Virus record (IMG/VR): IMGVR_UViG_3300030102_001231
Span: 574-57,457 of that record
DNA length: 56,884 nucleotides
Reading direction: 5' to 3' (one strand)
DNA from: a virus
Within the stretch, counting starts at the first letter, position 1. Each line of letters opens with the position of its first letter. A model generated the notes under the pieces. It was not told the DNA's origin. It made no database searches and saw only the letters and a program-made list of their open reading frames with translations. Position numbers and translations under genes: made by a program. Shown here piece after piece: positions 36,475 to 45,885 of this stretch.

Positions 36475-39297
36475 ATGCACACCAAGCAATTTTTAAGCAG
36501 GGTGCTAAGTGACACAGGTAACTACTGTGTATTCGCTAACCACCTAGCAAACGACCAAAGAAAACAGATGTTCTTCACGTCGCTAGATGACGTGGTGGAC
36601 ACCGCTAGTGACCTTGATACACAGGGATACGACGTTTATTTTGCATTAGCTACGTTCTCTGAAGCTGGGTCGCGTCGTGTAGATAATACGTTGTCATTCA
36701 AGGCGTTCTTCTTAGATTTAGACTGTGGCCCTAGTAAAGATTTCACAACACAAGAAGAAGCAGTAGCTGAACTACGTAGGTTCTGCAAGATACTTAAACT
36801 ACCTAAACCCCTGATGGTTAACTCAGGGCGTGGGATACACGTTTATTGGGCTTTACAAGAGTCTGTACCTACAGATGATTGGGTGCCTGTAGCAGAGCGG
36901 TTGAAGGCGCAGTGCGCAGAGCACAGCTTCTTAGCAGACCCCGCCGTTACTGCTGATGCAGCTAGAGTTTTGCGTGTAGTAAGCACGCACAACCACAAAA
37001 CTAACCCGCCTAGCGAAGTGGTTATATATGGGGTGGAGCCTCCACCACTTGTAGATTTTGATGAGTTCTCAGAATTACTGGGTAATAACCCACTGCCTGT
37101 ACCTCAACGCAGTCCGCGTAACGGCGTAAATGCTGTAACGCAAGCCCTGATGGGTAACAGCGAGAACAAGTTTGGGACGATAGTAAACAAAATAAAGATG
37201 GAATCTGGTTGTAAGCAACTAGAGATGATAATAAATGACCAAGAAAACTGCTCTGAGCCTATGTGGAGAGCGGGGCTATCTATAGCAAAGTTTTGCTCTG
37301 ATTCAGAAAAAGCAGCGCACTTTATATCTAGGGGGCACGAAGGCTACACACCAGAAGACACAGCGTACAAAATGGACTTGATAAAAGGCCCGTACCAGTG
37401 CATTAAGTTTGATGAGTTCAACCCAAAAATATGTCGAAAGTGCCCGTACTGGGGCAAGATAAAGTCTCCCATAGTGTTAGGCCGACACATAATCGAAGCG
37501 ACTGATAAAGATAACGTAGTAGAAACAGTATCTGCTTCGCTACCAAACGCACCTACTAAAACGTATGTGATACCTGAGTACCCAAGACCATACTTCCGTG
37601 GGGCGAATGGCGGTATATACGTAAGAGCGAACGGCCCAGATGGTGAGCCAGAAGATAAACTTATTTATCATAATGACATATATGTGGTTAAGCGCGTGCA
37701 TGACCCCGAACTTGGTGAATCTGTCGTTATGTGCTTGCACTTACCAAAAGACGGTATGCGTGAATTTACGCTTCCTTTGACTGCTGTTACTTCACGGGAA
37801 GAGTTCCGTAAAAACATGAGCGCTCAAGGCGTAGCTATAAAGAGGATGGATGAACTCATGGATTACACGACTACGTGGGTAAACGAGCTACAGGCTAAGT
37901 CTGTGGCGGAAACCGCCCATCGTCAGTTTGGTTGGACAGATGATGATATGAAGTCGTTTATACTAGGTAACCAAGAGATATTTGGTGACCGCGTGGACTT
38001 CAACCCCCCTGCGTCAAATACTATTTCTATGTTCCCCGCATTTGAATCTAAAGGCACGTTAGAAGGCTGGAAAGAAACAATGGCCTTTCTAAACCAAGAC
38101 GGGCAGGAGGCATATCAGTACGTCTTAGGTGCATCATTCGGCTCCATACTGATGAAACTCATGCCTGTGTCTTGCTCCATGCTTCATCTACATAGCGATG
38201 ATTCTGGGCTTGGTAAAACTACCGCACAATTCGCAGGGCTGGGTGTATGGGGTAATCCAGAAGAACTTATCCTGAGCAAAGAGGACAAATACTTAGCCAA
38301 GATGAATAGGGCTGAGATTTATAACAACCTACCGTTCTTCATGGACGAAGTTACAAACATGAACTCTAGCGAGCTTAGTGATATGGCCTACCAGTTATAT
38401 AGCGGTAAGCAGCGGCGTAGGCTAACTAGCAGTGCAAACATAGAGCGTTTCAATGGGTATGCATGGAGCTTTATGACCGTATCCAGCGCGAACACTAGCC
38501 TGATCGAAAAGATAATGATGGACAAGCAAGCGCCGAAAGCAGAAGCACAGCGCATACTTGAGTACAAAGTAAATAAGCATTACAAGAGTGCAAACACTAA
38601 AGAAGCTACCGATGCATTCGCTCTAGCCCTACAAAGCGATTACGGCCATGCGGGTGTGCCGTTTGTGCAGTACGTCATAAACAACCTAGATGACGTTAAA
38701 GAGTTACTAAAGGCCACGCAGTTGAAGGTGGACTCTAAGGCTGGCTTGGCTGCTGAGAACAGGTTTTGGTCTGCAGGTGCAGCGTGCACGCTTACTGCGC
38801 TGGTGATCTGCAAGAATATGGGCTTATTACCCTACAGCACAAAGAAGGTATATAGATGGATATTGAGCGTGCTAGAAGAAAACAAAAGGAGTGTTGCTGA
38901 TATGAGTAGTTCTGCAGAACAAGTGCTTAATGATTATTTGAACGATCATTACGGTAACGTGCTTTGGATTAAGAGTACGGATGACTTACGAAAAGCCAAT
39001 AACAACGGGCTAGATGAGCTTGTAATACCTGACTTGAACCCACGCGCTAGACTTGTGGCTAGGTATGAAACAGACGTGAAGCGTGCCTACCTTGTGCCGA
39101 AACCGCTGCGAGAGTGGTGTGGTAAGCACCAAGTAAACTACGCATCTTTCGTTCAAGACTTGAAGTCTAAGATGAGTGCTAAAAAGTCAAAGATGCGATT
39201 GAGTAAAGGTACGCATCTACGCCTGCCGCCCACCGACGTTATAGTCGTAGACTGTTCTGTACAATTACCACAAGGAGATGTGGATGAAGCGGTATGA
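36475..39297 (+). CDS. PrimPol-type primase with fused SF3-like helicase
   Basis: 940 aa. The N-terminal archaeo-eukaryotic primase domain has KAFFLDLDCGPS (D81, D83), VNSGRGIHVYWAL (S117-H122) and RVLRVVSTHNHK, the three AEP motifs. A short cysteine knuckle (ICRKCPYWG) links to the C-terminal ATPase: Walker A SGLGKTT (K581), Walker B FFMDEVTNM (D624/E625), and SSANTSL as sensor. So it combines primer synthesis and unwinding. No good ribosome binding site precedes ATG 36475; translation may depend on the upstream structure. Confidence 0.85.
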   Translation: MHTKQFLSRVLSDTGNYCVFANHLANDQRKQMFFTSLDDVVDTASDLDTQGYDVYFALATFSEAGSRRVDNTLSFKAFFLDLDCGPSKDFTTQEEAVAELRRFCKILKLPKPLMVNSGRGIHVYWALQESVPTDDWVPVAERLKAQCAEHSFLADPAVTADAARVLRVVSTHNHKTNPPSEVVIYGVEPPPLVDFDEFSELLGNNPLPVPQRSPRNGVNAVTQALMGNSENKFGTIVNKIKMESGCKQLEMIINDQENCSEPMWRAGLSIAKFCSDSEKAAHFISRGHEGYTPEDTAYKMDLIKGPYQCIKFDEFNPKICRKCPYWGKIKSPIVLGRHIIEATDKDNVVETVSASLPNAPTKTYVIPEYPRPYFRGANGGIYVRANGPDGEPEDKLIYHNDIYVVKRVHDPELGESVVMCLHLPKDGMREFTLPLTAVTSREEFRKNMSAQGVAIKRMDELMDYTTTWVNELQAKSVAETAHRQFGWTDDDMKSFILGNQEIFGDRVDFNPPASNTISMFPAFESKGTLEGWKETMAFLNQDGQEAYQYVLGASFGSILMKLMPVSCSMLHLHSDDSGLGKTTAQFAGLGVWGNPEELILSKEDKYLAKMNRAEIYNNLPFFMDEVTNMNSSELSDMAYQLYSGKQRRRLTSSANIERFNGYAWSFMTVSSANTSLIEKIMMDKQAPKAEAQRILEYKVNKHYKSANTKEATDAFALALQSDYGHAGVPFVQYVINNLDDVKELLKATQLKVDSKAGLAAENRFWSAGAACTLTALVICKNMGLLPYSTKKVYRWILSVLEENKRSVADMSSSAEQVLNDYLNDHYGNVLWIKSTDDLRKANNNGLDELVIPDLNPRARLVARYETDVKRAYLVPKPLREWCGKHQVNYASFVQDLKSKMSAKKSKMRLSKGTHLRLPPTDVIVVDCSVQLPQGDVDEAV

Positions 39298-39457
39298 GCT
39301 TGAGCTTTATCTAACGACAGTTAAGTATTTTGCAGTTGAAGCAGAGTCTTTAGAGGAAGCTAAAAGCAAAGCCACGGACGAAGCCCGTAAACACATGGGT
39401 GAGGATTGGCGGTCATTAGAAATAGTAGAGTCAAACAAAACGTCAGCGACGAAGTAA
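39284..39457 (+). CDS. 57-aa protein, unknown
   Basis: ATG 39284, 3' end of the primase gene overlapped by 14 bp, AAGGAGATGTGG leader. The product starts MKRYELELYLTTVKYFAVEA and continues EAKSKATDEARKHMGEDWRS. It has the strand-helix look of a small ferredoxin-like or ribosome-associated protein, but no family is recognised. Overlaps the next frame by ~50 bp. Confidence 0.65.
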   Translation: MKRYELELYLTTVKYFAVEAESLEEAKSKATDEARKHMGEDWRSLEIVESNKTSATK

Positions 39458-39669
39458 TACTTGTTGATGATCTTTGCCCGGACGGAGTAAGGGTAGTGGT
39501 GTGCTGGAGTAAGATGTTAGTAGGGATGTCTATTTTCATCCCTTGTATTGATACGCAAACTGCATACCTACAAGCAAAACAAATTATGGAGTCTAAAGGG
39601 TGGACTTTTGAGCACCGAGTCCGAACTGAGGACAATAAATTAGGTGTGAGACTCTGGAGAACTACGTGA
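39406..39669 (+). CDS. Conserved small phage protein, unknown start
   Basis: A frame from TTG 39406 to 39669 encodes 87 aa: VSDEVILVDDLCPDGVRVVV, CWSKMLVGMSIFIPCIDTQT and GWTFEHRVRTEDNKLGVRLW. The C-terminal two thirds look like a family I recall from cyanophages and other marine phages (WRT end). The start is uncertain: no clear ribosome binding site; the TTG lies inside the previous gene and translation may be coupled. Last gene of the plus-strand unit. Confidence 0.6.
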   Translation: MAVIRNSRVKQNVSDEVILVDDLCPDGVRVVVCWSKMLVGMSIFIPCIDTQTAYLQAKQIMESKGWTFEHRVRTEDNKLGVRLWRTT

Positions 39670-39679
39670 TACCATACGA

Positions 39680-39741
39680 CACGCAGCGGAACGCTGTGGT
39701 TCTCCAAAACCGGCCCACCCTCTTACCACCGAGGGGGTGGG
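39680..39741. terminator. Convergent terminator region between early and late units
   Basis: CGCAGCG-GAA-CGCTGTG (39682-39698, one G-T pair) follows the last plus-strand gene. CCCACCCTC (39714-39722) and GAGGGGGTGGG (39731-39741) form a second, bulged stem which on the minus strand is followed by CCGGTTTT, so it can end the late transcript. Only 77 bp separate the two convergent units. Confidence 0.65.
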
Positions 39742-39746
39742 TCACC

Positions 39747-42700
39747 CTAGAAAAAACCTTCAGCTTCTACAGTCGCTCGCGTGGCAGGAGATAACAACAC
39801 ACCGTTGTGCATTCTAGTGGTTGTACGTTCGTGAGCTTTCATAGACCGTTCAATAGTCTCTGGTGTTATAGCCAGTTTTGGATCTTGCTGCACCGCCCTA
39901 GAGTTACTAAATTCAGCCATTTCTAGTCGTATGTTGTCTGCCTCCATGAAATCGCCAAACCGCATTGCTACATAATATCTTTTTAACAATCTTCTTCGTT
40001 TGTTTGCAGCGGCGTCATTCATACGCTTGGCTTTAGAGGACTCTTCCATGTTGTTCATATACTCTGTAGGCGGGAACCCAAGCAACTGCGCGAACAACTG
40101 TCCGCCGGTTATATCGTCGTACATGGGGTCACCTCTACGAGTGAGGATGCCTTCGTCTCTGGGGTATCTACGCAGAGCACGGTAAGCGTTACGTATGGCT
40201 CCCGGTGCCATACCCTCAAACGCTCGCTCCATATCTTCTCCACGCCAAAGATCTTCAAAACTCTCCCAAGCCCTAGAGCCTACGCTCCACGCTGGGCCAC
40301 CAAAGAAGTGCATAAACGACTCTTCGGGTGATGGATTAGAGTTAAATCTGTCTGCTTCAAATAACAAGTTAGTTAACGCCACACGTTTAGATACATCCAG
40401 CCCAGTTACTTCTGACAGAACTCCCTTGTATAGCATCTCGTTGTCTAAAGATCGGCGTACAAACGTCTCAAAGTCTTCTTCTGATTCATCACCTACCAGC
40501 ATGTCGTATATCATTGTGGCTGCGCCGTACAGTGGTAATCCCTGCACCCCTGCTAGCAACAGTGCGGACATATGCACCCCTGCCAACTGCTTAAATGCCA
40601 CTTTAGCTGCCTCTGTGTCCCCACCGTAAGCTGCTTTTGTGCCCTCCCATGCGGTCTTCAGCATCTTGTAGTACATGGTGATGCCGTAGTTCTTATACAT
40701 AAGAGCCACACGACCAACGCCAGAGCGTGCAAATCTTGGCCCAGTTTCTAGGTTAGCCCCGCCGTTTATCTGTTGGGTCTCATACACTGCGTCTGCAGCG
40801 GCTTTCTGTTCTGCTTCTCTTAGTTGAGATTCTGTAAGATCTTTACCTTTTGTAGCCTTGTCCAAAGCAAGTTTGTACGCCGCTACCAATGTGGTTTGGC
40901 GGTTCATAACTTCTGCGGTATGAAACATCAAAGCAGACATATTAGTTATAAAATCGGCTCTACTTATGTCTCTTCCAGAAGTATCTACGCTAAGTGTCTC
41001 TGCTATGAAAGAAGAACCCAACTGCCCACGTCTAGCAGCTAAGCGAACTAGAGGCACCAAGTTTTCAAGCTCCGTCTTCATCTCTTGCGAAAGGTCTAGG
41101 TCTTCTCGCACCGCATATGTAAGTTGACCGTCAGACTCTGTAACTGTGTAGTAGTTCTCCAATGAAGGCTGCGCTTTATCCTGCGTAGCTTCCATAACAT
41201 TTTTAAGTTTATCTCTACCCTTTAACGCTTCTCTTATTGATCTAGCATTACGAGTGCCGCCAAACAAAGTTTCTTGTGTTTGGTTTAGGGGTGTGCCTAC
41301 AAACAACTTACCCGCATCTTTTATAGCCGCACTTGTGTTGGCATAACCATACTTACCAGCGAGCATTGGGTACGCAAAAAGTGGTATCTGAGATAAGTTG
41401 ACCAAGGCAGAAGAGGCATTGAAACCGATAGTCCACAAGAACGCCATGCGGTTTAAGTTCTTTGCAAAGTTGTCTTTGGGCGGGTTCATCGCAAACTTCG
41501 CTCGTTCGCGTATTTCTCTAACTACTTCTGCATCTCCGCCCTTACTTTTTTCTAAAAACGACGTTAGTTTGGACTGAATTATAGCGCTGTTCTTTATGCG
41601 TGAGGCCTGTCTAGCTAGGTCGTAGCCTTTTGTTCTAGCAGCTTCTAATGCATCTTTGTCGTAGCCTTCTGTTTTCTTACGTTTCTGCAGCCCTTTCGCA
41701 AAAGAAGATTCTGGCAGTGATTGTATAAATAACTTAGTTATCTGCTCTCTTGCCGCTTCATAGCCTATTTTTTGGTTTGGTTCTAATGCGCCTACTTGAG
41801 CGTCTAGTGTCCGCAGGACGTTAGCGACAAACGCTGGGGGCACCGAGTCACCCGTATACATAGTTGAGTCATTAGGGTCAAAGATCTCAACGTCCATGCC
41901 CATCTCTGTAAACTCATCTATAGCCATGTTTCTGTCGCCATTGTTCTCAAACGAAAACACGGCAGAATTAGCCTGTGCCTTGGGGTCTTTAACAGCTAAG
42001 AAATATGTACCTTTACGAGTCAGAGGAAAGTATGGGTCTTCTTTTGCTTGTCGCAGTAGTTGACCAAGCAGTTCGTTCTTGAGATTAGTCTTAACTTCTT
42101 GGGGTGCTTCTAGCTCGTCTATCCTACCCTCTAGCGCTTTTAGCAGTTGGTTATATTGGTACTTGTAGAAGTCACGCAGGTTGGTGTACGCCCTTCGTCC
42201 ATCTGGGCCTAACTTATCAAACTCTCTTCTAAGCTCTTTATAGATGGTTAACTTTTTACCTGTATAAGCAGACAAATCTTTTGACGGGTCTACTCCTTCT
42301 ATGGTGCTGATGTATACAACATCGTTAAATCTGTCTCTTATCTCTTTAGTGGCTTTGTTGCCCCACTGCAGTATGGGCAGCAGTTTTCTTCGTGTGACTT
42401 GCTCTGACCTACTAAGATCGCCACGTTGATTTTCTATAGCTTCAAGTACGTCTGTGGCACCGTCTAAACCTAGTGAGTCCGCCCAATCCCCAATACTACT
42501 GTTCGGTAAGAACCCACCTACTACCCTTTTGGCTGCTACAGAAGCAGGGTTTTGGGGGCCAGAAAATATACCCTTTATCCTGTTTGCTAAGACTTTCCTA
42601 CTCGTTTTACTAAACGCGCCCGCAGTGCGGTTCTTCAAAGCCTCACCTATAGCAGCCACTTCTCTAGGCGAAGAACTATTAGATATTGTGCCTAGCCCTC

Positions 42701-45700
42701 TATACTGTGGAGCGGGCGCTAGTATTTGTTCTATAAGGGCATTAACTTCTTTGGATACGGGCTTAGTATCTTTCTTTATGGGGAGTCTAAATAGCCTGCG
42801 TATAGCGTTCTTGAATCGGTCAAAGGCACTTAGTTGCTCGCCTTTTATGTTTATCCTAGCGAGCCTCTGCTGAAACATGGGGTTACTAAACGCTTCTGCC
42901 ACAAACTCTTCTAGGCTTTCTGAACCATACAGCCCCTGTAACTGCTCTTTTACACTATTGTATATGGTTCGTAACTGCGTCGTTACTGGGTTTGACGGTT
43001 GAGCCAATGTATTTATTGTAGCTGCGTGCGTCATCTCATGTAGCAATGTAACTACAGACATACCTTCTGCAGTGTCTTGATTTAGGACTATGGTGTTTTC
43101 TATCTCGTCAGCAAGCCTAGCCTGTATTCTAGCTTCCTCTATAGTCGCATCAGCAGACAGTTGGTTTAATACACTTTCTGCACCGGGGTAGTACTGTCCG
43201 AACACAGGGCTACCTTCTGTGATACGACTAACTTTTCTGGACAAGAATCTGTCTATTGCAGAAGCGTTTTCTGGTAAGTTTTCTTGTAGTCGCGCAAACC
43301 TTACCCTAGTGGTGCCCACTAAAGGTATTAACTTCCTAGCAATTTGCCGTATATCCTTGTTAGACGTACTTTTTGCAACAGTTTCTAGGGCACTTTTTAT
43401 ATCACCGGCCTGTAACGCCGTGACAGCATTGCTCGGTAGCGGTGCGTCCAGACCTTTTACGCCCCTGCCTAGTAGATATAGTTCGCCAACATCTAGGTTT
43501 AAGCCTTCTATACCAGCTAGCACTGCATCTGTGTATTCTTTAGCCTCTGCAGTGGACAGCCCCATAGCCCTAGCTTCCTGCATTAGTTCTTTACGGCTTA
43601 ATACGGCTTCTCCGCCTGTATCCTCTTTAGATAGCGCTACTTCTCTTTTGGTTGATATGCCTTCGACTACATCTTCTGTAGGAGTTACGGTCTCTTCAGT
43701 TTCTACTGCGGGTAGTTCTGCTTGCCCTGCTATAGCTCTACCCGCTTGTGCTTCTAACCCAGCACCCGCTACTTTTGTTTGTAGCTTTCTTACCGCTTCG
43801 TTCTTAGAAAACGCTGTAATTTCTGGTGCGCCTTCTATATCTATGACACCTTCTTTTTGCTTACCTCTAAATACCGGCCCTGTGTCGCCAAACTTAAATT
43901 CAAGTTCGTTGTTAGGTAGTTCTGTTACTGTGGGTGCTTCTACACCAGCTACCTGTTGAGGCTTTGGCTCTTGTTTCTTTTTCTTACCCTTCCTGCCGTT
44001 AATCTTAAAGCCCATACCTTCAAGTGTTTCTACTTTACTTGCTGGGGTTAGTGCAGGGTCGCTTCTTCCAGTTCCAGTAGCAGGTCGTCCAGAGCTATCG
44101 TCAACATCTCCCACTGTTCCTCGTCCAGACTCAACAGTGCTGGCGGTATCGCCGTCTCCTTCTGGCTCTGGTGCGCCTTGTATATCACTCGGAACGCTGA
44201 CTCCACTTGACTCTTCTGTAACTTCCGTAACTTGGGCTTGTCGTTCATTTTCAAGAGTCCTAGCTATGTTGTCTTGTATTGCCAAGCTGTTCTTTAACTT
44301 ACCAACAGCAGCCTTAAAATCACTTCTTACTTCTGCGTTGTTTAAGTCTTGACCTACAAACTCCGCTGCCTTTGAACCTTTACGAATACCAAAATTTTTA
44401 AGATCTTCAGCAGTTATGGGTCTTTCTGGTGCGGGCTGCGCTTCTGTTTCTACTTCGGGGGCGGTCTCTACTGCCGCTTCTTCAACGCCGCCAGTTTCAG
44501 TAGCTTCGCGTGCCGCTTCTGTCTCGGTGGTAGCTGCTAGTGTTTCATCAGTTACAGCAGCCATTCTTTGACTAATTTCTTCTTCTGTAAGCTCTGCCCC
44601 TGCAGCCAATCTTGAGGTAATTTCTTCTCTTTCTTTTTGCGCAGCCTCCACTACTCTAGGGTCTGCGGCTACCTTTGCTTTAACTTCTTCCCGTGTGGCT
44701 GTGGGGTCTCTAGCTAATATCTCCTCTAAAGCTAGCTGTGTAGCAGTCCTGTCCGCGCCTTCAAGCTCTTGAGAACTTACAAACTCTGGGTCTAAGAAGC
44801 GACTAGCAATGCCGCCTGTGTCATCCGCAGCCTCTACACCTGCATCGGGGTCAGAGATGGGTGTAGGAGTTGGCGTTGTATCTGAAGTATCGTCTGTATC
44901 AATACCAATACCGGCAGCGCTTGTGGTTCCTCTAATGGCACCACCTAATAAGCCGCCTGCTATGCCTGCCTCTCTATATTCAGCAAGCGCTTCTTCATTA
45001 TCTAAAGGTAAACCAGCTTGGGCACGCTCCAGTATCTGTTGACCTATCTCTGTGGGTGCCTCTACAACCGCACCTAAACCTGCGCCCTTTGTACTTCTAG
45101 TAAATATACCGCCGCCGGTAAGTGCTTTTTCTGTAACACCTAACTTAGAAACACCACCAACTAACAAGCGGTCAACAATACCGTCCAACAACGCCTGAGG
45201 CAGTGCAGTAAGAAAAGCAGCGCCTTCACTTATTTCGGTTCTAAACCCTTGTTCTATAGCTTCTTTCTGACGTTCACGGTTCATACCGTAGAAGAACGGT
45301 AGGTTTGCAAGAGTGGCACCAGCAATACCGGCAGCGACAGCACCTACGCCTATAACGGGAGCAGCGGCAGCGGCAGCAATACCGCCAGCAATACCAGCAG
45401 CCGTAGCAGGGGCGCTCTCAGCAGCTACACCACCAAGGTAGGAGAAAAAATCTCCAGCACCTTCAATATCGTCAAACTTAGTTTGGTAACGAGATTTACG
45501 CTGTATATCAGCTTCGTTCTCTAGGGCTACTTCAGCACCATACTCTTCAAGCCCTTCTAACCCAAGTAGGCTACCTATACCCTCTAAACCAGAGCCAGTA
45601 GCTTGAGCTACAAGATCAGTTCCTATATCTAGACCGCGAGAAAAACTACCTCTTTGCGCTTCACTAGCCCTTTCTCTAGCTTCAGCTAATTCGCTTCTTA

Positions 45701-45875
45701 GCTGTGCTAATTTAGTACGTCGTCTTTCTACTGCCTCTTTACTATAGGCTTCATATATGGAGGGGCCGACACGCTTCCTGTTTATGGCTGCGGCTAACTG
45801 TTCCTTAGTGGCATCATCAGGAGCCTCTACTGTTTCGCTAGTGCCATCATTTAACAGTACGTTATATAAGCGCAT
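39747..45875 (-). CDS. Giant polyvalent/internal virion protein with metallopeptidase motif
   Basis: 2042 aa. Residues ~1-80 contain a small N-terminal domain (MRLYNVLLNDGTSETVEAPD), then a hydrophobic, Ala/Gly-rich segment at ~150-200 (GIAGGIAAAAAAPVIGVGAV, LPFFYGM), a disordered Thr/Glu-rich linker, a possible LxxL domain, and HEMTH at 946-950 (LLHEMTHAATINTLAQ), typical of zincin-like domains. Near the end AETLSVDTSGRDISRADFIT, QQINGGANLETGPRFARSGV and ALMYKNYGITMYYKMLKTAW resemble the LPD38 type of large polyvalent proteins that are ejected with DNA. Protects or prepares DNA entry; inference. Confidence 0.78.
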   Translation of the reverse strand: MRLYNVLLNDGTSETVEAPDDATKEQLAAAINRKRVGPSIYEAYSKEAVERRRTKLAQLRSELAEARERASEAQRGSFSRGLDIGTDLVAQATGSGLEGIGSLLGLEGLEEYGAEVALENEADIQRKSRYQTKFDDIEGAGDFFSYLGGVAAESAPATAAGIAGGIAAAAAAPVIGVGAVAAGIAGATLANLPFFYGMNRERQKEAIEQGFRTEISEGAAFLTALPQALLDGIVDRLLVGGVSKLGVTEKALTGGGIFTRSTKGAGLGAVVEAPTEIGQQILERAQAGLPLDNEEALAEYREAGIAGGLLGGAIRGTTSAAGIGIDTDDTSDTTPTPTPISDPDAGVEAADDTGGIASRFLDPEFVSSQELEGADRTATQLALEEILARDPTATREEVKAKVAADPRVVEAAQKEREEITSRLAAGAELTEEEISQRMAAVTDETLAATTETEAAREATETGGVEEAAVETAPEVETEAQPAPERPITAEDLKNFGIRKGSKAAEFVGQDLNNAEVRSDFKAAVGKLKNSLAIQDNIARTLENERQAQVTEVTEESSGVSVPSDIQGAPEPEGDGDTASTVESGRGTVGDVDDSSGRPATGTGRSDPALTPASKVETLEGMGFKINGRKGKKKKQEPKPQQVAGVEAPTVTELPNNELEFKFGDTGPVFRGKQKEGVIDIEGAPEITAFSKNEAVRKLQTKVAGAGLEAQAGRAIAGQAELPAVETEETVTPTEDVVEGISTKREVALSKEDTGGEAVLSRKELMQEARAMGLSTAEAKEYTDAVLAGIEGLNLDVGELYLLGRGVKGLDAPLPSNAVTALQAGDIKSALETVAKSTSNKDIRQIARKLIPLVGTTRVRFARLQENLPENASAIDRFLSRKVSRITEGSPVFGQYYPGAESVLNQLSADATIEEARIQARLADEIENTIVLNQDTAEGMSVVTLLHEMTHAATINTLAQPSNPVTTQLRTIYNSVKEQLQGLYGSESLEEFVAEAFSNPMFQQRLARINIKGEQLSAFDRFKNAIRRLFRLPIKKDTKPVSKEVNALIEQILAPAPQYRGLGTISNSSSPREVAAIGEALKNRTAGAFSKTSRKVLANRIKGIFSGPQNPASVAAKRVVGGFLPNSSIGDWADSLGLDGATDVLEAIENQRGDLSRSEQVTRRKLLPILQWGNKATKEIRDRFNDVVYISTIEGVDPSKDLSAYTGKKLTIYKELRREFDKLGPDGRRAYTNLRDFYKYQYNQLLKALEGRIDELEAPQEVKTNLKNELLGQLLRQAKEDPYFPLTRKGTYFLAVKDPKAQANSAVFSFENNGDRNMAIDEFTEMGMDVEIFDPNDSTMYTGDSVPPAFVANVLRTLDAQVGALEPNQKIGYEAAREQITKLFIQSLPESSFAKGLQKRKKTEGYDKDALEAARTKGYDLARQASRIKNSAIIQSKLTSFLEKSKGGDAEVVREIRERAKFAMNPPKDNFAKNLNRMAFLWTIGFNASSALVNLSQIPLFAYPMLAGKYGYANTSAAIKDAGKLFVGTPLNQTQETLFGGTRNARSIREALKGRDKLKNVMEATQDKAQPSLENYYTVTESDGQLTYAVREDLDLSQEMKTELENLVPLVRLAARRGQLGSSFIAETLSVDTSGRDISRADFITNMSALMFHTAEVMNRQTTLVAAYKLALDKATKGKDLTESQLREAEQKAAADAVYETQQINGGANLETGPRFARSGVGRVALMYKNYGITMYYKMLKTAWEGTKAAYGGDTEAAKVAFKQLAGVHMSALLLAGVQGLPLYGAATMIYDMLVGDESEEDFETFVRRSLDNEMLYKGVLSEVTGLDVSKRVALTNLLFEADRFNSNPSPEESFMHFFGGPAWSVGSRAWESFEDLWRGEDMERAFEGMAPGAIRNAYRALRRYPRDEGILTRRGDPMYDDITGGQLFAQLLGFPPTEYMNNMEESSKAKRMNDAAANKRRRLLKRYYVAMRFGDFMEADNIRLEMAEFSNSRAVQQDPKLAITPETIERSMKAHERTTTRMHNGVLLSPATRATVEAEGFF

Positions 45876-45885
45876 GAGTACTTAA

